16,201 nt of DNA, taken from Alsobacter sp964544365 (GTDB taxonomy: Bacteria; Pseudomonadota; Alphaproteobacteria; Rhizobiales; Beijerinckiaceae). The stretch is from positions 1-16,201 of the forward strand of contig CAZJCW010000080.1 in assembly GCA_964544365.1 (NCBI GenBank). The letters are read 5' to 3'. A model generated the notes under the pieces. The model had not been told where the DNA came from and did no database searches. It worked only from the letters and a program-made list of their open reading frames with translations. The translations under genes and the position numbers were made by a program. Numbering within the stretch: position 1 is the first letter of the stretch; each line of letters begins with the position of its first letter. This document shows, piece after piece, positions 1 through 6,345 of this stretch.

Positions 1-518
1 ACACCTCGACGACCGAGGTGGCGCAGGGGGTGAAGCTGGTGCGCTCGGCCGGCGAGGTGCTGGGCCAGATCGTCGAAGCCTCCAACAAGGTGTCCTTGAC
101 GGTCACCCGCATCGCGGAGGCCTCGAACGAGCAGGCGAGCGGCATCGGCGAGATGTCCACCGCCGTGGCGCACATGGACTCCATGACGCAGCAGAACGCG
201 GCGCTGGCCGAGGAGAGCGCGGCGTCCGCGTCCTCGCTGTCGAGCCAGATCCGGCGCCTCAACGACATCGTCGCGACGTTCAAGACCCGTCCGGGCTCCG
301 TCTCGGCGATGATGACGGCCCCGTCGTCCGCCGACCGCGGCGGCGGCGGCGAGCCGGAGCGGCTGCGCCGGCTGGCCCAGGAAGCTTTCTCGGCAGGATC
401 GCCCAAGCCGGCCGCGCCGCCGCGGGCCAAGGTGCCGGCGAAGGAGCCGAAGCCCGCTCCGCGCCGGCAGGCAGCCGGCGGTGGCGGACGCAGCGCCGGG
501 GGCTGGGAGGAGTTCTGA
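1..518 (+). CDS. Methyl-accepting chemotaxis protein, C-terminal part (5' end outside window)
   Basis: This is the distal end of a chemoreceptor signalling domain; the frame is open from the window edge, so the apparent GTG at 18 is not the true start. The visible part has the late-helix pattern of MCP cytoplasmic domains: I-A-E-A-S-N-E-Q-A-S-G-I-G-E, then M-T-Q-Q-N-A-A-L-A-E-E-S. This belongs to the C-terminal methylation-helix bundle, where receptors couple to CheA/CheW and are methylated by CheR and demethylated by CheB. About 65 residues of Ala/Pro/Lys-rich, probably disordered linker follow, and the protein ends in G-W-E-E-F. This resembles the W-x-x-F pentapeptide that tethers CheR/CheB in enteric receptors. 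The sensor domain and ligand cannot be judged. The stop is followed at once by an intrinsic terminator. Confidence 0.93.
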   Translation, partial: TSTTEVAQGVKLVRSAGEVLGQIVEASNKVSLTVTRIAEASNEQASGIGEMSTAVAHMDSMTQQNAALAEESAASASSLSSQIRRLNDIVATFKTRPGSVSAMMTAPSSADRGGGGEPERLRRLAQEAFSAGSPKPAAPPRAKVPAKEPKPAPRRQAAGGGGRSAGGWEEF

Positions 519-542
519 CGAACCCCGCCTCCTGACGATGAC

Positions 543-566
543 GGGCCGCCTCCGGGCGGCCCTTTT
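543..566 (+). terminator. Intrinsic terminator of the chemoreceptor gene
   Basis: An 8-bp perfect GC stem (GGGCCGCC at 543-550, GGCGGCCC at 555-562) closes a 4-nt loop and is followed by TTTT at 563-566. It starts 24 nt after the chemoreceptor stop. The T-run lies only on the plus side, so it serves the chemoreceptor and not the converging epimerase gene. Confidence 0.85.
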
Positions 567-579
567 CGTTCCGGTCCCG

Positions 580-1470
580 TCAGCCCGGATCGGGCGCGCC
601 GATGCGCATGACCATCGTGCGGGTGAACGACCGGCCCGGATCCAGCAGGATCATGCCGGGCTTCTCCATGATCTCGCCCTCGAACCCTTCCGGGCAGTGG
701 AAGCCCTGCCACGGCTCGATGCACAGGAAGCGCGCGCCCGGCCGCATCCACAGGCCGAGGCAGGGGCAGTCCGGGAAGTCGGCCCTGACGCCGGGACGTC
801 CTGGCGCGCCGAACCAGACGCTGCGGCTTTCGATGCGATCGAACACCATCGCGTCGGGGAACAGTTCCGGCCGCAAATGGAGGGTCCGGCCGGCGAGCTC
901 GTTGGAGAACGTGGCGGTCGTGACGCGGCCGGCCGCGATGCGCCGGATGGGCGCGGGTTCGTCGCGCTCGAAGCGAACCACATAGGCCGTCTGCGGCAGG
1001 TCCGGCGCCGACGGCAGCGGCCACTGGAAGCCTGGATGGAAGCCGACGGAGGCGACACCCGGTTCCGTCCCCACGTTGGTCACTTCGGCGACCTGCGTCA
1101 GGACGCCGTCCCGCACGGAGAACGTCACGTCGAGGCGCATGTCGAAGGGGTAGCAGGCGCGGGTCGCGTCGTCGGGGTCGAGGCGCAGCGTGCAGCCCGT
1201 GGCCGATGCCTCGACGAGCGAGAAGTCGCGGTTCGGCGCATAGCCGTGCCCCTGCGGCATGGGGTAGAAGCGGCCGCGATGGCGAAGCCCGTCGCCGGCG
1301 CAACGGCCGATCACCGGAAAGAGCATCGGGGCTCGCCGCGGCCATGATGCGGCATCGCCCTGCCAGAGCCATTCCCGACCGGCCGCATCGCAGAGCGACC
1401 ACAGTTCGGCCCCGGTGCTTGAAACGGAGACGGACACCGTTCCGTCTCCGAAGTGATGAATCTCAGACAA
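580..1470 (-). CDS. Aldose 1-epimerase family protein (LacX/galactose-mutarotase-like)
   Basis: This 296-residue protein is of the galactose mutarotase-like superfamily, which interconverts alpha and beta anomers of aldoses or phosphosugars in the cytoplasm. The expected landmarks are in order: G-H-G-Y-A with H75, F-H-P-G-F with H145, and I-E-P-W with E252. The two histidines and the glutamate correspond to the catalytic acid/base set of the family. Length fits the short LacX-like branch better than classical GalM (about 340). I chose a TTG start because GGGAGGG lies 4 nt upstream of it and no ATG or GTG fits better. The gene is last in a leftward row and converges on the chemoreceptor. Substrate is unknown, and there are no sugar-catabolic neighbours to hint at one. 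Confidence 0.88.
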   Translation of the reverse strand: MSEIHHFGDGTVSVSVSSTGAELWSLCDAAGREWLWQGDAASWPRRAPMLFPVIGRCAGDGLRHRGRFYPMPQGHGYAPNRDFSLVEASATGCTLRLDPDDATRACYPFDMRLDVTFSVRDGVLTQVAEVTNVGTEPGVASVGFHPGFQWPLPSAPDLPQTAYVVRFERDEPAPIRRIAAGRVTTATFSNELAGRTLHLRPELFPDAMVFDRIESRSVWFGAPGRPGVRADFPDCPCLGLWMRPGARFLCIEPWQGFHCPEGFEGEIMEKPGMILLDPGRSFTRTMVMRIGAPDPG

Positions 1471-1474
1471 TCCG

Positions 1475-1481
1475 CCCTCCC
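1475..1481 (-). promoter_or_regulatory. Strong ribosome-binding site deciding a TTG start
   Basis: On the minus strand GGGAGGG stands 4 nt before TTG (1468-1470) of the aldose-epimerase-like gene. This purine-rich site is what supports the non-ATG start. A strong site paired with a weak codon is a common bacterial arrangement. Confidence 0.7.
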
Positions 1482-1514
1482 GTCACGGTCGCCGCGACCG
1501 TGGCCGGACGCCGT

Positions 1515-1649
1515 TCAGAGGTGCGCCAGCTGCAGGTAGGTCACGCCCGTGCAACCGGCAGCGTAGAGGATCATCGCGAGAACCGCGACCCGACGGACGA
1601 ACCGCTCGTAACCCATAGCTGAACGAATTTCCTTGGATTCGGTCGACAT
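1515..1649 (-). CDS. Small single-pass membrane protein, 44 aa, unknown function
   Basis: The frame is open further upstream, but ATG at 1649 is the likely start because GGGAGG precedes it by 5 nt. The product has a charged 20-residue head (M-S-T-E-S-K-E-I-R ... R-F-V-R-R) followed by one hydrophobic segment at about residues 21-42. By the positive-inside rule this predicts a cytoplasmic N-terminus and a single transmembrane helix. I do not recognise a family. It lies between the L,D-transpeptidase (99 nt upstream) and the epimerase (44 nt downstream), all leftward. The good ribosome-binding site, the charge-then-hydrophobic layout and the otherwise gene-sized gap argue that it is real, but homologues would be needed to be sure. 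Confidence 0.6.
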   Translation of the reverse strand: MSTESKEIRSAMGYERFVRRVAVLAMILYAAGCTGVTYLQLAHL

Positions 1650-1703
1650 CAGAGCCTCCCCGTTAACGATGGAGACAGAGTGCTCCCGGACGGCGGAAGT
1701 CGA

Positions 1704-1719
1704 TGTGCGATTTCGCACA
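1704..1719. promoter_or_regulatory. Perfect 16-bp inverted repeat, candidate operator
   Basis: TGTGCGATTTCGCACA has two 7-bp perfectly complementary arms around a 2-nt AT centre. It sits in the 99-nt spacer between the L,D-transpeptidase stop and the 44-aa membrane protein, 55 nt upstream of the latter's ATG. Arm length, centre spacing and position fit a dimeric helix-turn-helix repressor site. As RNA it would be a short hairpin without a T-run, so it is a poor terminator. The binding protein is unknown. Confidence 0.45.
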
Positions 1720-1748
1720 CGCTGGCGAGTGTCCGGTGTCCGTCCCGT

Positions 1749-2426
1749 TCAGGCGACGCCGGCGTCGCGCAGGACGACGACGCGCGTCCCGGTCGGCACG
1801 CGTCCGTACAGGTCGATGACGTCCTGGTTGATCATGCGGATGCAGCCGGAGGACACGCGCGTGCCGATGGTGTGCGGCTCGTTGGTGCCGTGAATCCGGA
1901 ACAGCGTGTCGCGGTCGCCCTGGTAGAGATACAGCGCCCGGGCGCCGAGCGGATTGTCGAGGCCCGGCGGCATGCCGGCGGCATAGGGCTCGAGCTCGGG
2001 CTGCCGGGCGATCATGGAGGACGGGGGAGTCCAGGTCGGCCATTCGCTCTTGCGCCGGATCGTGGCGGCGCCGCTCCAGCCGAACCCCTCGCGGCCGACG
2101 CCCACCCCGTAGCGGATGGCCTGGCCCGAAGGCTGCACGAGGTAGAGATACCGGTTGGGGCTGTCGACGATCACCGTTCCCGGCGGTTCGCGCCCGCCGT
2201 AGTCGACGACCTTGCGCAGGTAGTCCGGGTTCACGTCGTAGAGGTCGACCGCCGGCACGGGGTACCGTTCGCCCGGCACCTCGTCGTACAGACGCGCATA
2301 GTAGGGATCGATGACCGGCAGAACGGACACGGACGGGCGCGCCGTCTCGGTGGCGACGCAGCCGCCGAGCGCGGCGGGGAGGACGGTCGCAGACAGTCCC
2401 AGCAGAAAACGGCGTCGGTCGATCAT
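1749..2426 (-). CDS. L,D-transpeptidase (YkuD domain), Tat-type lipoprotein
   Basis: This 225-residue enzyme is of the YkuD family, which makes 3-3 peptidoglycan cross-links or attaches proteins to peptidoglycan in the periplasm, using an active-site cysteine. The C-terminal half carries the signature: H-G-T-N-E-P-H-T-I-G (H179) then S-S-G-C-I-R-M with catalytic C195 and R197. The N-terminus reads M-I-D-R-R-R-F-L-L-G. It matches the twin-arginine export motif and leads into a hydrophobic stretch ending L-G-G-C, a lipobox with C23. It is therefore probably exported folded and lipid-anchored. The ATG at 2426 has only a weak ribosome-binding site, but it is fixed by the signal peptide. It lies 125 nt behind the M20 deacylase and may share its transcript. 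Confidence 0.93.
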   Translation of the reverse strand: MIDRRRFLLGLSATVLPAALGGCVATETARPSVSVLPVIDPYYARLYDEVPGERYPVPAVDLYDVNPDYLRKVVDYGGREPPGTVIVDSPNRYLYLVQPSGQAIRYGVGVGREGFGWSGAATIRRKSEWPTWTPPSSMIARQPELEPYAAGMPPGLDNPLGARALYLYQGDRDTLFRIHGTNEPHTIGTRVSSGCIRMINQDVIDLYGRVPTGTRVVVLRDAGVA

Positions 2427-2470
2427 GCGGGCAAGTCCAAGCTGTGAAGGTCAGGGCTGCTTACAAGCAA

Positions 2471-2485
2471 CGGAAGGCCCTTCCG
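2471..2485. repeat. Short inverted repeat between deacylase and L,D-transpeptidase genes
   Basis: CGGAAGG and CCTTCCG flank a single central base in the 125-nt spacer. As RNA the stem could be about 5 bp with a 5-nt loop. No T-run follows on either strand, so a terminator for the deacylase operon is possible but weak. I see no other feature in this spacer that I would call. Confidence 0.35.
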
Positions 2486-2551
2486 GTTCCGAGAGTCCAT
2501 CTGCAGCGTTGCAGCGGGCCACCATGGCGGGAATACGGTCAATCATCCCCG

Positions 2552-3691
2552 TCATCGACAAAACGTGATCGCCGTGCGGGTCAGGATGCCGGTCAGCGAC
2601 CGCACGGAGGCTTCGTCCGTCCATTCGGTCGCGGCGTGCGCGCCGGCGCCATCGGCGCCGAACATCACGCAGGGAATGCCGACGCCGGCCAGGATCGCGC
2701 AATCGGTCCAGAACGGTTCCCCCCGCCACGTCGGCCGTCGACCCAGCACGGCCTGCGACGCCTCGGCGAGGGCGGCGACGACCGGTTCGGCCGTCGACAC
2801 CTCGAAGGGGGGGCGTTCGAGACCCATGTCGAGCCGCCAGCGGAAGGCCGGGTCGTTCGCCGCCACGGCGTCGAGGATCTCCGTCAGCTCGCGCGCGAAC
2901 AGAGCGGACGTCTCCCCTGGGATCGTGCGGCGCTCGATCGAGATCCGGCATTCCGCCGGATAGCTCGACAGCTCCTGGCCGCCGGAAATGAGCGAGGCGT
3001 GGACCGAGCCACTGTGCAGGAGCGGGTGCGTCGGGGACGCGCGAAGCCTGCGGTCCAGCGCCTCGATCCCGACGAGCAGGTGGCCAGCCTTGGCGATCGC
3101 GTCGATGCCCAACTCGGGCCGAGACCCGTGCGCTGCACGTCCTTCGACGGTCACGGTGGCCCAGACAAAACCGCGATGCGCCACGGTCGGCTCCAGATGG
3201 CTCGGCTCGGTGACGATGGCGGCGTCGGCGCGAAAGCGTGCGGCGACCTGCTCGGTGCCGAAGCTCGCGTACTCCTCGTCGGCGACGCAGGCGACGATGA
3301 CGTCACCAGCCAACCCGGCCGCGGCGGCATCCGCGGCGGCCACCATCATCGCCGCGACGCCGCCCTTCATGTCGAACGCACCGCGGCCGTAGAGGCGGCC
3401 ATCCCGGCGGATCGGATCGAGCGGGTTCCCGTCGTAGCCCTTGTGGCCGACCGTATCGATGTGTCCGTTGAACATCAGCGACCGCCCGCCGCCCCGGCCG
3501 CGCGCGATGCCGACGACCGACGGCCGTCCCGCGATCTCCTCGATCCGGTGCACCTCGAAGCCGCGGCGAGACAGCCAGTCGGCGCAGAAGTCCGCGACCG
3601 CGCCTTCGCCGGCGGCGCCGGGGACCAGATCGGGATTGACGCTGTCGATGGCGACGAGCGCGGCGAGGAGATCGAGCGGATCGGACGGCAT
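2552..3691 (-). CDS. M20 family metallo-deacylase (ArgE/DapE-type)
   Basis: A 379-residue dinuclear-zinc amidohydrolase of the acetylornithine deacetylase / succinyl-diaminopimelate desuccinylase group, which cleaves N-acyl groups from amino acids in the cytoplasm. Metal and catalytic residues appear in order: G-H-I-D-T (H77, catalytic D79), G-A-F-D-M-K-G-G (bridging D107), D-E-E-Y (E139/E140), T-E-P (E162) and A-H-A-A-T-E (H352). H188 in A-A-H-G-S-R marks the inserted dimerisation domain. No signal peptide is present. ATG at 3691 has GGGAG about 6 nt upstream. The gene starts 12 nt after the stop of the PLP dehydratase and is surely co-transcribed with it. No arginine or lysine biosynthesis gene is near, so a catabolic N-acyl amino acid substrate is more likely than acetylornithine; the specificity is inference. 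Confidence 0.9.
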   Translation of the reverse strand: MPSDPLDLLAALVAIDSVNPDLVPGAAGEGAVADFCADWLSRRGFEVHRIEEIAGRPSVVGIARGRGGGRSLMFNGHIDTVGHKGYDGNPLDPIRRDGRLYGRGAFDMKGGVAAMMVAAADAAAAGLAGDVIVACVADEEYASFGTEQVAARFRADAAIVTEPSHLEPTVAHRGFVWATVTVEGRAAHGSRPELGIDAIAKAGHLLVGIEALDRRLRASPTHPLLHSGSVHASLISGGQELSSYPAECRISIERRTIPGETSALFARELTEILDAVAANDPAFRWRLDMGLERPPFEVSTAEPVVAALAEASQAVLGRRPTWRGEPFWTDCAILAGVGIPCVMFGADGAGAHAATEWTDEASVRSLTGILTRTAITFCR

Positions 3692-3703
3692 GTGCGCTCC
3701 CGG

Positions 3704-4669
3704 TCACGAGGCAGGGAGAAGCCAGGCCCGCATCTGGGCCGGCGTGAGATTGCCACCGCAGAACACGGTGCCGACGGTGCGTCCGGAAAAGACGCCGGGA
3801 TGGACCATCACCGCGGCGAGGCCGGCCGCGCCGGCCGGTTCGACGACGAGCCCGAAGCGCTCGTGCGCCAGCCGCATCGCCGCGAGAATGGCGGCATCGT
3901 CGACGACGAGCACGTCGTCGACGGATCCGCGCATGGTTTCCAGCGCGTAGGGGATGGGCACCCGGACGGCGATTCCGTCGGCGATGGTGTCGGCCTCCTC
4001 GGTTTCCACCAGGGCACCCGTGTCGAAGGATACCTTCATCGACGGCGCGCCGGCGGCCACCACCGCGACGACCCGCGTCGCCGGGCGTCGCGACTTCACC
4101 CAGACGCCGACGCCCGTCGCCAGAGCCCCGTTGCCGAGCGGGATGACGACGTCGTCGAGATCCGGCGCGTCGCGGAGGAGTTCGAACGCGATCGTCCCCG
4201 CGCCCTCGGCGATGGCCTGCTCGTCGCCGTCGACGACCAACTGGCCGCCGCCGGCCTGGGCGAAGCGACTTGCGGCGTCCTTGGCTTCGTCGAAGTCGTC
4301 GCCGGAGAGCCGGACGTCCGCTCCCAGCCGGCGCATGGCCTCGACCTTCAGCGGATTGGCGTTGACCGAGGCGAACACGACGATGGGCAGGCCGGCGGTC
4401 ACGGCCGCCCGGGCAAGGCCCTGGCCGAAATTCCCGGCCGAGGCCGTGACGAGCGGGCCCCTGGCCGCTCCCGAACGGACGAACCAGTCCGTTCCCCGGC
4501 CCTTGAAGGAGCGGATGGGGTTCAGCGTCTCGACCTTTGCCAGCAGACGGCAACCGAGCGCATCGTCCACGACGGCATGCGCGACGAGCGGCGTGTTCAC
4601 GAAGACGGGATCGATGAGGCCATGCGCTCGCGCGATCGTGTCGGGTAAGGGTGGGAGCCGCTGGGCCAT
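3704..4669 (-). CDS. Threonine/serine dehydratase-like PLP-dependent enzyme
   Basis: This 321-residue fold-type II PLP enzyme of the threonine dehydratase group converts hydroxy amino acids (or diamino acids in relatives) to 2-oxo acids plus ammonia. K56 in S-F-K-G-R-G is the Schiff-base lysine. T-A-S-A-G-N-F-G-Q-G (76-84) binds the substrate carboxylate, P-L-G-N-G-A-L (177-183) replaces the usual glycine-rich phosphate loop, and A-D-G-I-A-V (230-235) with E-P-A-G-A-A-G (278-284) are typical of the dehydratase branch. There is no C-terminal ACT regulatory domain, so allosteric control by isoleucine is not expected. I chose ATG at 4669 over a TTG at 4729 because the family begins close to this point; the ribosome-binding site is weak. 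It is first in an operon with the M20 deacylase. Confidence 0.88.
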   Translation of the reverse strand: MAQRLPPLPDTIARAHGLIDPVFVNTPLVAHAVVDDALGCRLLAKVETLNPIRSFKGRGTDWFVRSGAARGPLVTASAGNFGQGLARAAVTAGLPIVVFASVNANPLKVEAMRRLGADVRLSGDDFDEAKDAASRFAQAGGGQLVVDGDEQAIAEGAGTIAFELLRDAPDLDDVVIPLGNGALATGVGVWVKSRRPATRVVAVVAAGAPSMKVSFDTGALVETEEADTIADGIAVRVPIPYALETMRGSVDDVLVVDDAAILAAMRLAHERFGLVVEPAGAAGLAAVMVHPGVFSGRTVGTVFCGGNLTPAQMRAWLLPAS

Positions 4670-4789
4670 GGTGCGCGTCTGGTTCCGGGTTGACGGGGCC
4701 TTGTAGCCGCGGGCACGGATGCGGTGCAATGGCCGGCGCGGGTTGCCGACGCCTTGCCCGACAGCCGGTTTCGACGGTCAGGAGACATC
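4670..4789. promoter_or_regulatory. Divergent spacer carrying promoters for the dehydratase operon and the S10 peptidase
   Basis: Two genes start outward from this 120-nt gap, so it should hold both promoters. On the plus strand TTGACG at 4690-4695 resembles a -35 box, but no good -10 follows at 16-18 nt; TTGTAG (4701-4706) with TGCAAT (4725-4730) is a second weak pair. I would not fix either promoter from this. AGGAG at about 4780 is the ribosome-binding site of the peptidase. Confidence 0.35.
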
Positions 4790-6316
4790 ATGCGCCGCAG
4801 CCTTGCCAGCACGATCACGCTCATCCTCGCGCTCGCCTTCGCCGCTCTCGCGCCCGTCGCGCCGACGTCCGCGCAGCCGGCGCCGCAGGAACGCCCCCGG
4901 ACGGAAACGGATGCGCGCAAGCTGCCGGCCGAGCAGACGACCCGCCATACGCTCGACATCGGCGGCCGCGCGCTGGCGTTCACCGCGACGGTGGGGGCGA
5001 TCCCCCTGTTCGACGGGGAGGGCGGCGCGCTGATCGCCGAGATCGGCTTCGTCGCCTTCCGTGTCGAGGGCGTGGATGCGGCGCGCCGTCCGCTCAGCGT
5101 GCTGCTGAACGGCGGCCCCGGCGCCGCATCGGCCTTCCTCAACATCGGCGGACTGGGCCCGTGGCGGCTGCCGCTCGATACGATCGCCCCGTCGACGCTT
5201 CCCGTCGCCGTTCCCAACGCGGAGAGCTGGCTGCCTTTCACCGACCTGCTGTTCCTCGACCCGGTCGGAGCCGGCTACAGCTGGACGAACCAGCGCGGGG
5301 ACGACGCGCGGCGGCGGTTCTGGTCCGTCGACGGCGACATTTCCTCGCTCGCGGTCGCGATCCGGAAGTATGTCGAGCGGGAGAACCGGCAGGCGTCGCC
5401 CAAGATCCTGGTGGGCGAAAGCTATGGCGGGTTCCGGGTGCCCAAGCTGGCGCGGGCGTTGCAGTCCGAGCAGGGTGTCGGGGTGCGGGGACTGGTGCTG
5501 GTTTCGCCGGTGCTCGACTTCGGCTGGCGGTTCCAGAACCGGCACACGCCGCTGCGCTGGGCCTCCGAACTGCCGTCGATGACCGCCGCCGCGCGCAGCG
5601 GGGCGGGGGCCGTCACGCGGGAGGCGCTGAAGGACGTCGAGGCCTATGCAGCGGGGGAGTATGTCGCCGACCTGCTCAAGGGGCCTCGCGACGCGGCTGC
5701 GGTGGCGCGCATGGCCGCGAAGGTGGCGCAGTTCACCGGCCTCGATCCCGCGCTCGTCGCGCGGCTGGGTGGCCGGGTCGATTCGGCGGTTTTCGTGCGG
5801 GAGAAGAACCGCGGCGAGCAGAAGATCGCCAGCGTGTACGACGCCCTCGTCACCGGCTACGACCCGACCCCGTCCGCCTTCCTGGGCCGGGCGGAGGATC
5901 CTGTCCTCGATGCCGTCGACGCGCCGCTGACGGCGGCGATGACGGAACTCTACCGGCAATGGGGCTGGCGGATCGACCGGGCCTACCGCGTGCTCAACCG
6001 GGAGGTCGGCAATGGCTGGATGTGGGGCAACCGGCGCACGGCTCCCGAGGCGTTCGACGACCTCCGGCAGGCGCTCGCCATCGACCCGCTCGTCCGGGCG
6101 CTCGTCGTGCACGGCGCGACGGATCTCGTCACGCCCTATTTCGAGAACAAGCTGATCCTCGACCAGCTGCCCGCCATGGGCAATGCCGACCGGGTGGCGT
6201 TCGAGGTCTATCCCGGCGGGCACATGTTCTATTTCCGCGACGATGCCCGCCGCGCCTTCCGTGCCGATGCCGAGAGGCTGATCCGTGCGGCCGCCGGAGG
6301 GGAGGCCGGGCGCTAG
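4790..6316 (+). CDS. Secreted S10 family serine carboxypeptidase homologue
   Basis: A 508-residue alpha/beta-hydrolase of peptidase family S10, which removes C-terminal residues from peptides, usually at acidic pH. The catalytic triad is visible: S211 in G-E-S-Y-G-G, D445 in H-G-A-T-D-L-V-T and H478 in P-G-G-H-M-F. The oxyanion segment N-G-G-P-G (107-111) and the D-P-V-G-A-G-Y-S-W block (157-165) are both typical. A signal peptide spans residues 1-28 (two arginines, hydrophobic core, T-S-A then Q), so it acts in the periplasm or outside. The start at 4790 is set by AGGAG 6 nt upstream and by the signal peptide; the frame is open 22 codons further up. It is transcribed away from the deacylase operon, and a peptide/amino acid salvage theme is possible but inferred. 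Confidence 0.92.
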   Translation: MRRSLASTITLILALAFAALAPVAPTSAQPAPQERPRTETDARKLPAEQTTRHTLDIGGRALAFTATVGAIPLFDGEGGALIAEIGFVAFRVEGVDAARRPLSVLLNGGPGAASAFLNIGGLGPWRLPLDTIAPSTLPVAVPNAESWLPFTDLLFLDPVGAGYSWTNQRGDDARRRFWSVDGDISSLAVAIRKYVERENRQASPKILVGESYGGFRVPKLARALQSEQGVGVRGLVLVSPVLDFGWRFQNRHTPLRWASELPSMTAAARSGAGAVTREALKDVEAYAAGEYVADLLKGPRDAAAVARMAAKVAQFTGLDPALVARLGGRVDSAVFVREKNRGEQKIASVYDALVTGYDPTPSAFLGRAEDPVLDAVDAPLTAAMTELYRQWGWRIDRAYRVLNREVGNGWMWGNRRTAPEAFDDLRQALAIDPLVRALVVHGATDLVTPYFENKLILDQLPAMGNADRVAFEVYPGGHMFYFRDDARRAFRADAERLIRAAAGGEAGR

Positions 6317-6325
6317 GACGGAGCA

Positions 6326-6345
6326 GGAAGGACCTAGGTCTTTCC
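6326..6345. terminator. Hairpin between converging genes, possible bidirectional terminator
   Basis: GGAAGGACCTAGGTCTTTCC can fold into an 8-bp stem (one G-U pair) with a CTAG loop. It lies 9 nt after the peptidase stop and overlaps the TAG stop of the converging mechanosensitive channel gene. No T-run follows outside the stem in either direction, so termination would be weak or would need Rho. Confidence 0.4.

Noticed and set aside
2451..2555. Possible 34-residue peptide overlapping the deacylase stop as ATGA
   Set aside because: No ribosome-binding site beyond the overlap and no hydrophobic or motif content. It ends inside the spacer and is probably chance.
3898..3923. 11-bp perfect inverted repeat with a 4-nt loop inside the dehydratase gene
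   Set aside because: It follows from a Val-Asp-Asp-Val-Leu-Val-Val-Asp-Asp coding run using GTC and GAC codons, so protein sequence and codon bias explain it.
2444..4648. Very long plus-strand open frame opposite the deacylase and dehydratase genes
   Set aside because: Its translation is rich in Arg, Asp, His and Gly with no domain motif, while both minus-strand genes have complete catalytic motifs. It is the usual antisense shadow of GC-rich genes.
4778..6223. Minus-strand open frame opposite the S10 peptidase
   Set aside because: No motifs and a composition typical of antisense frames. The plus strand carries the triad and a signal peptide.
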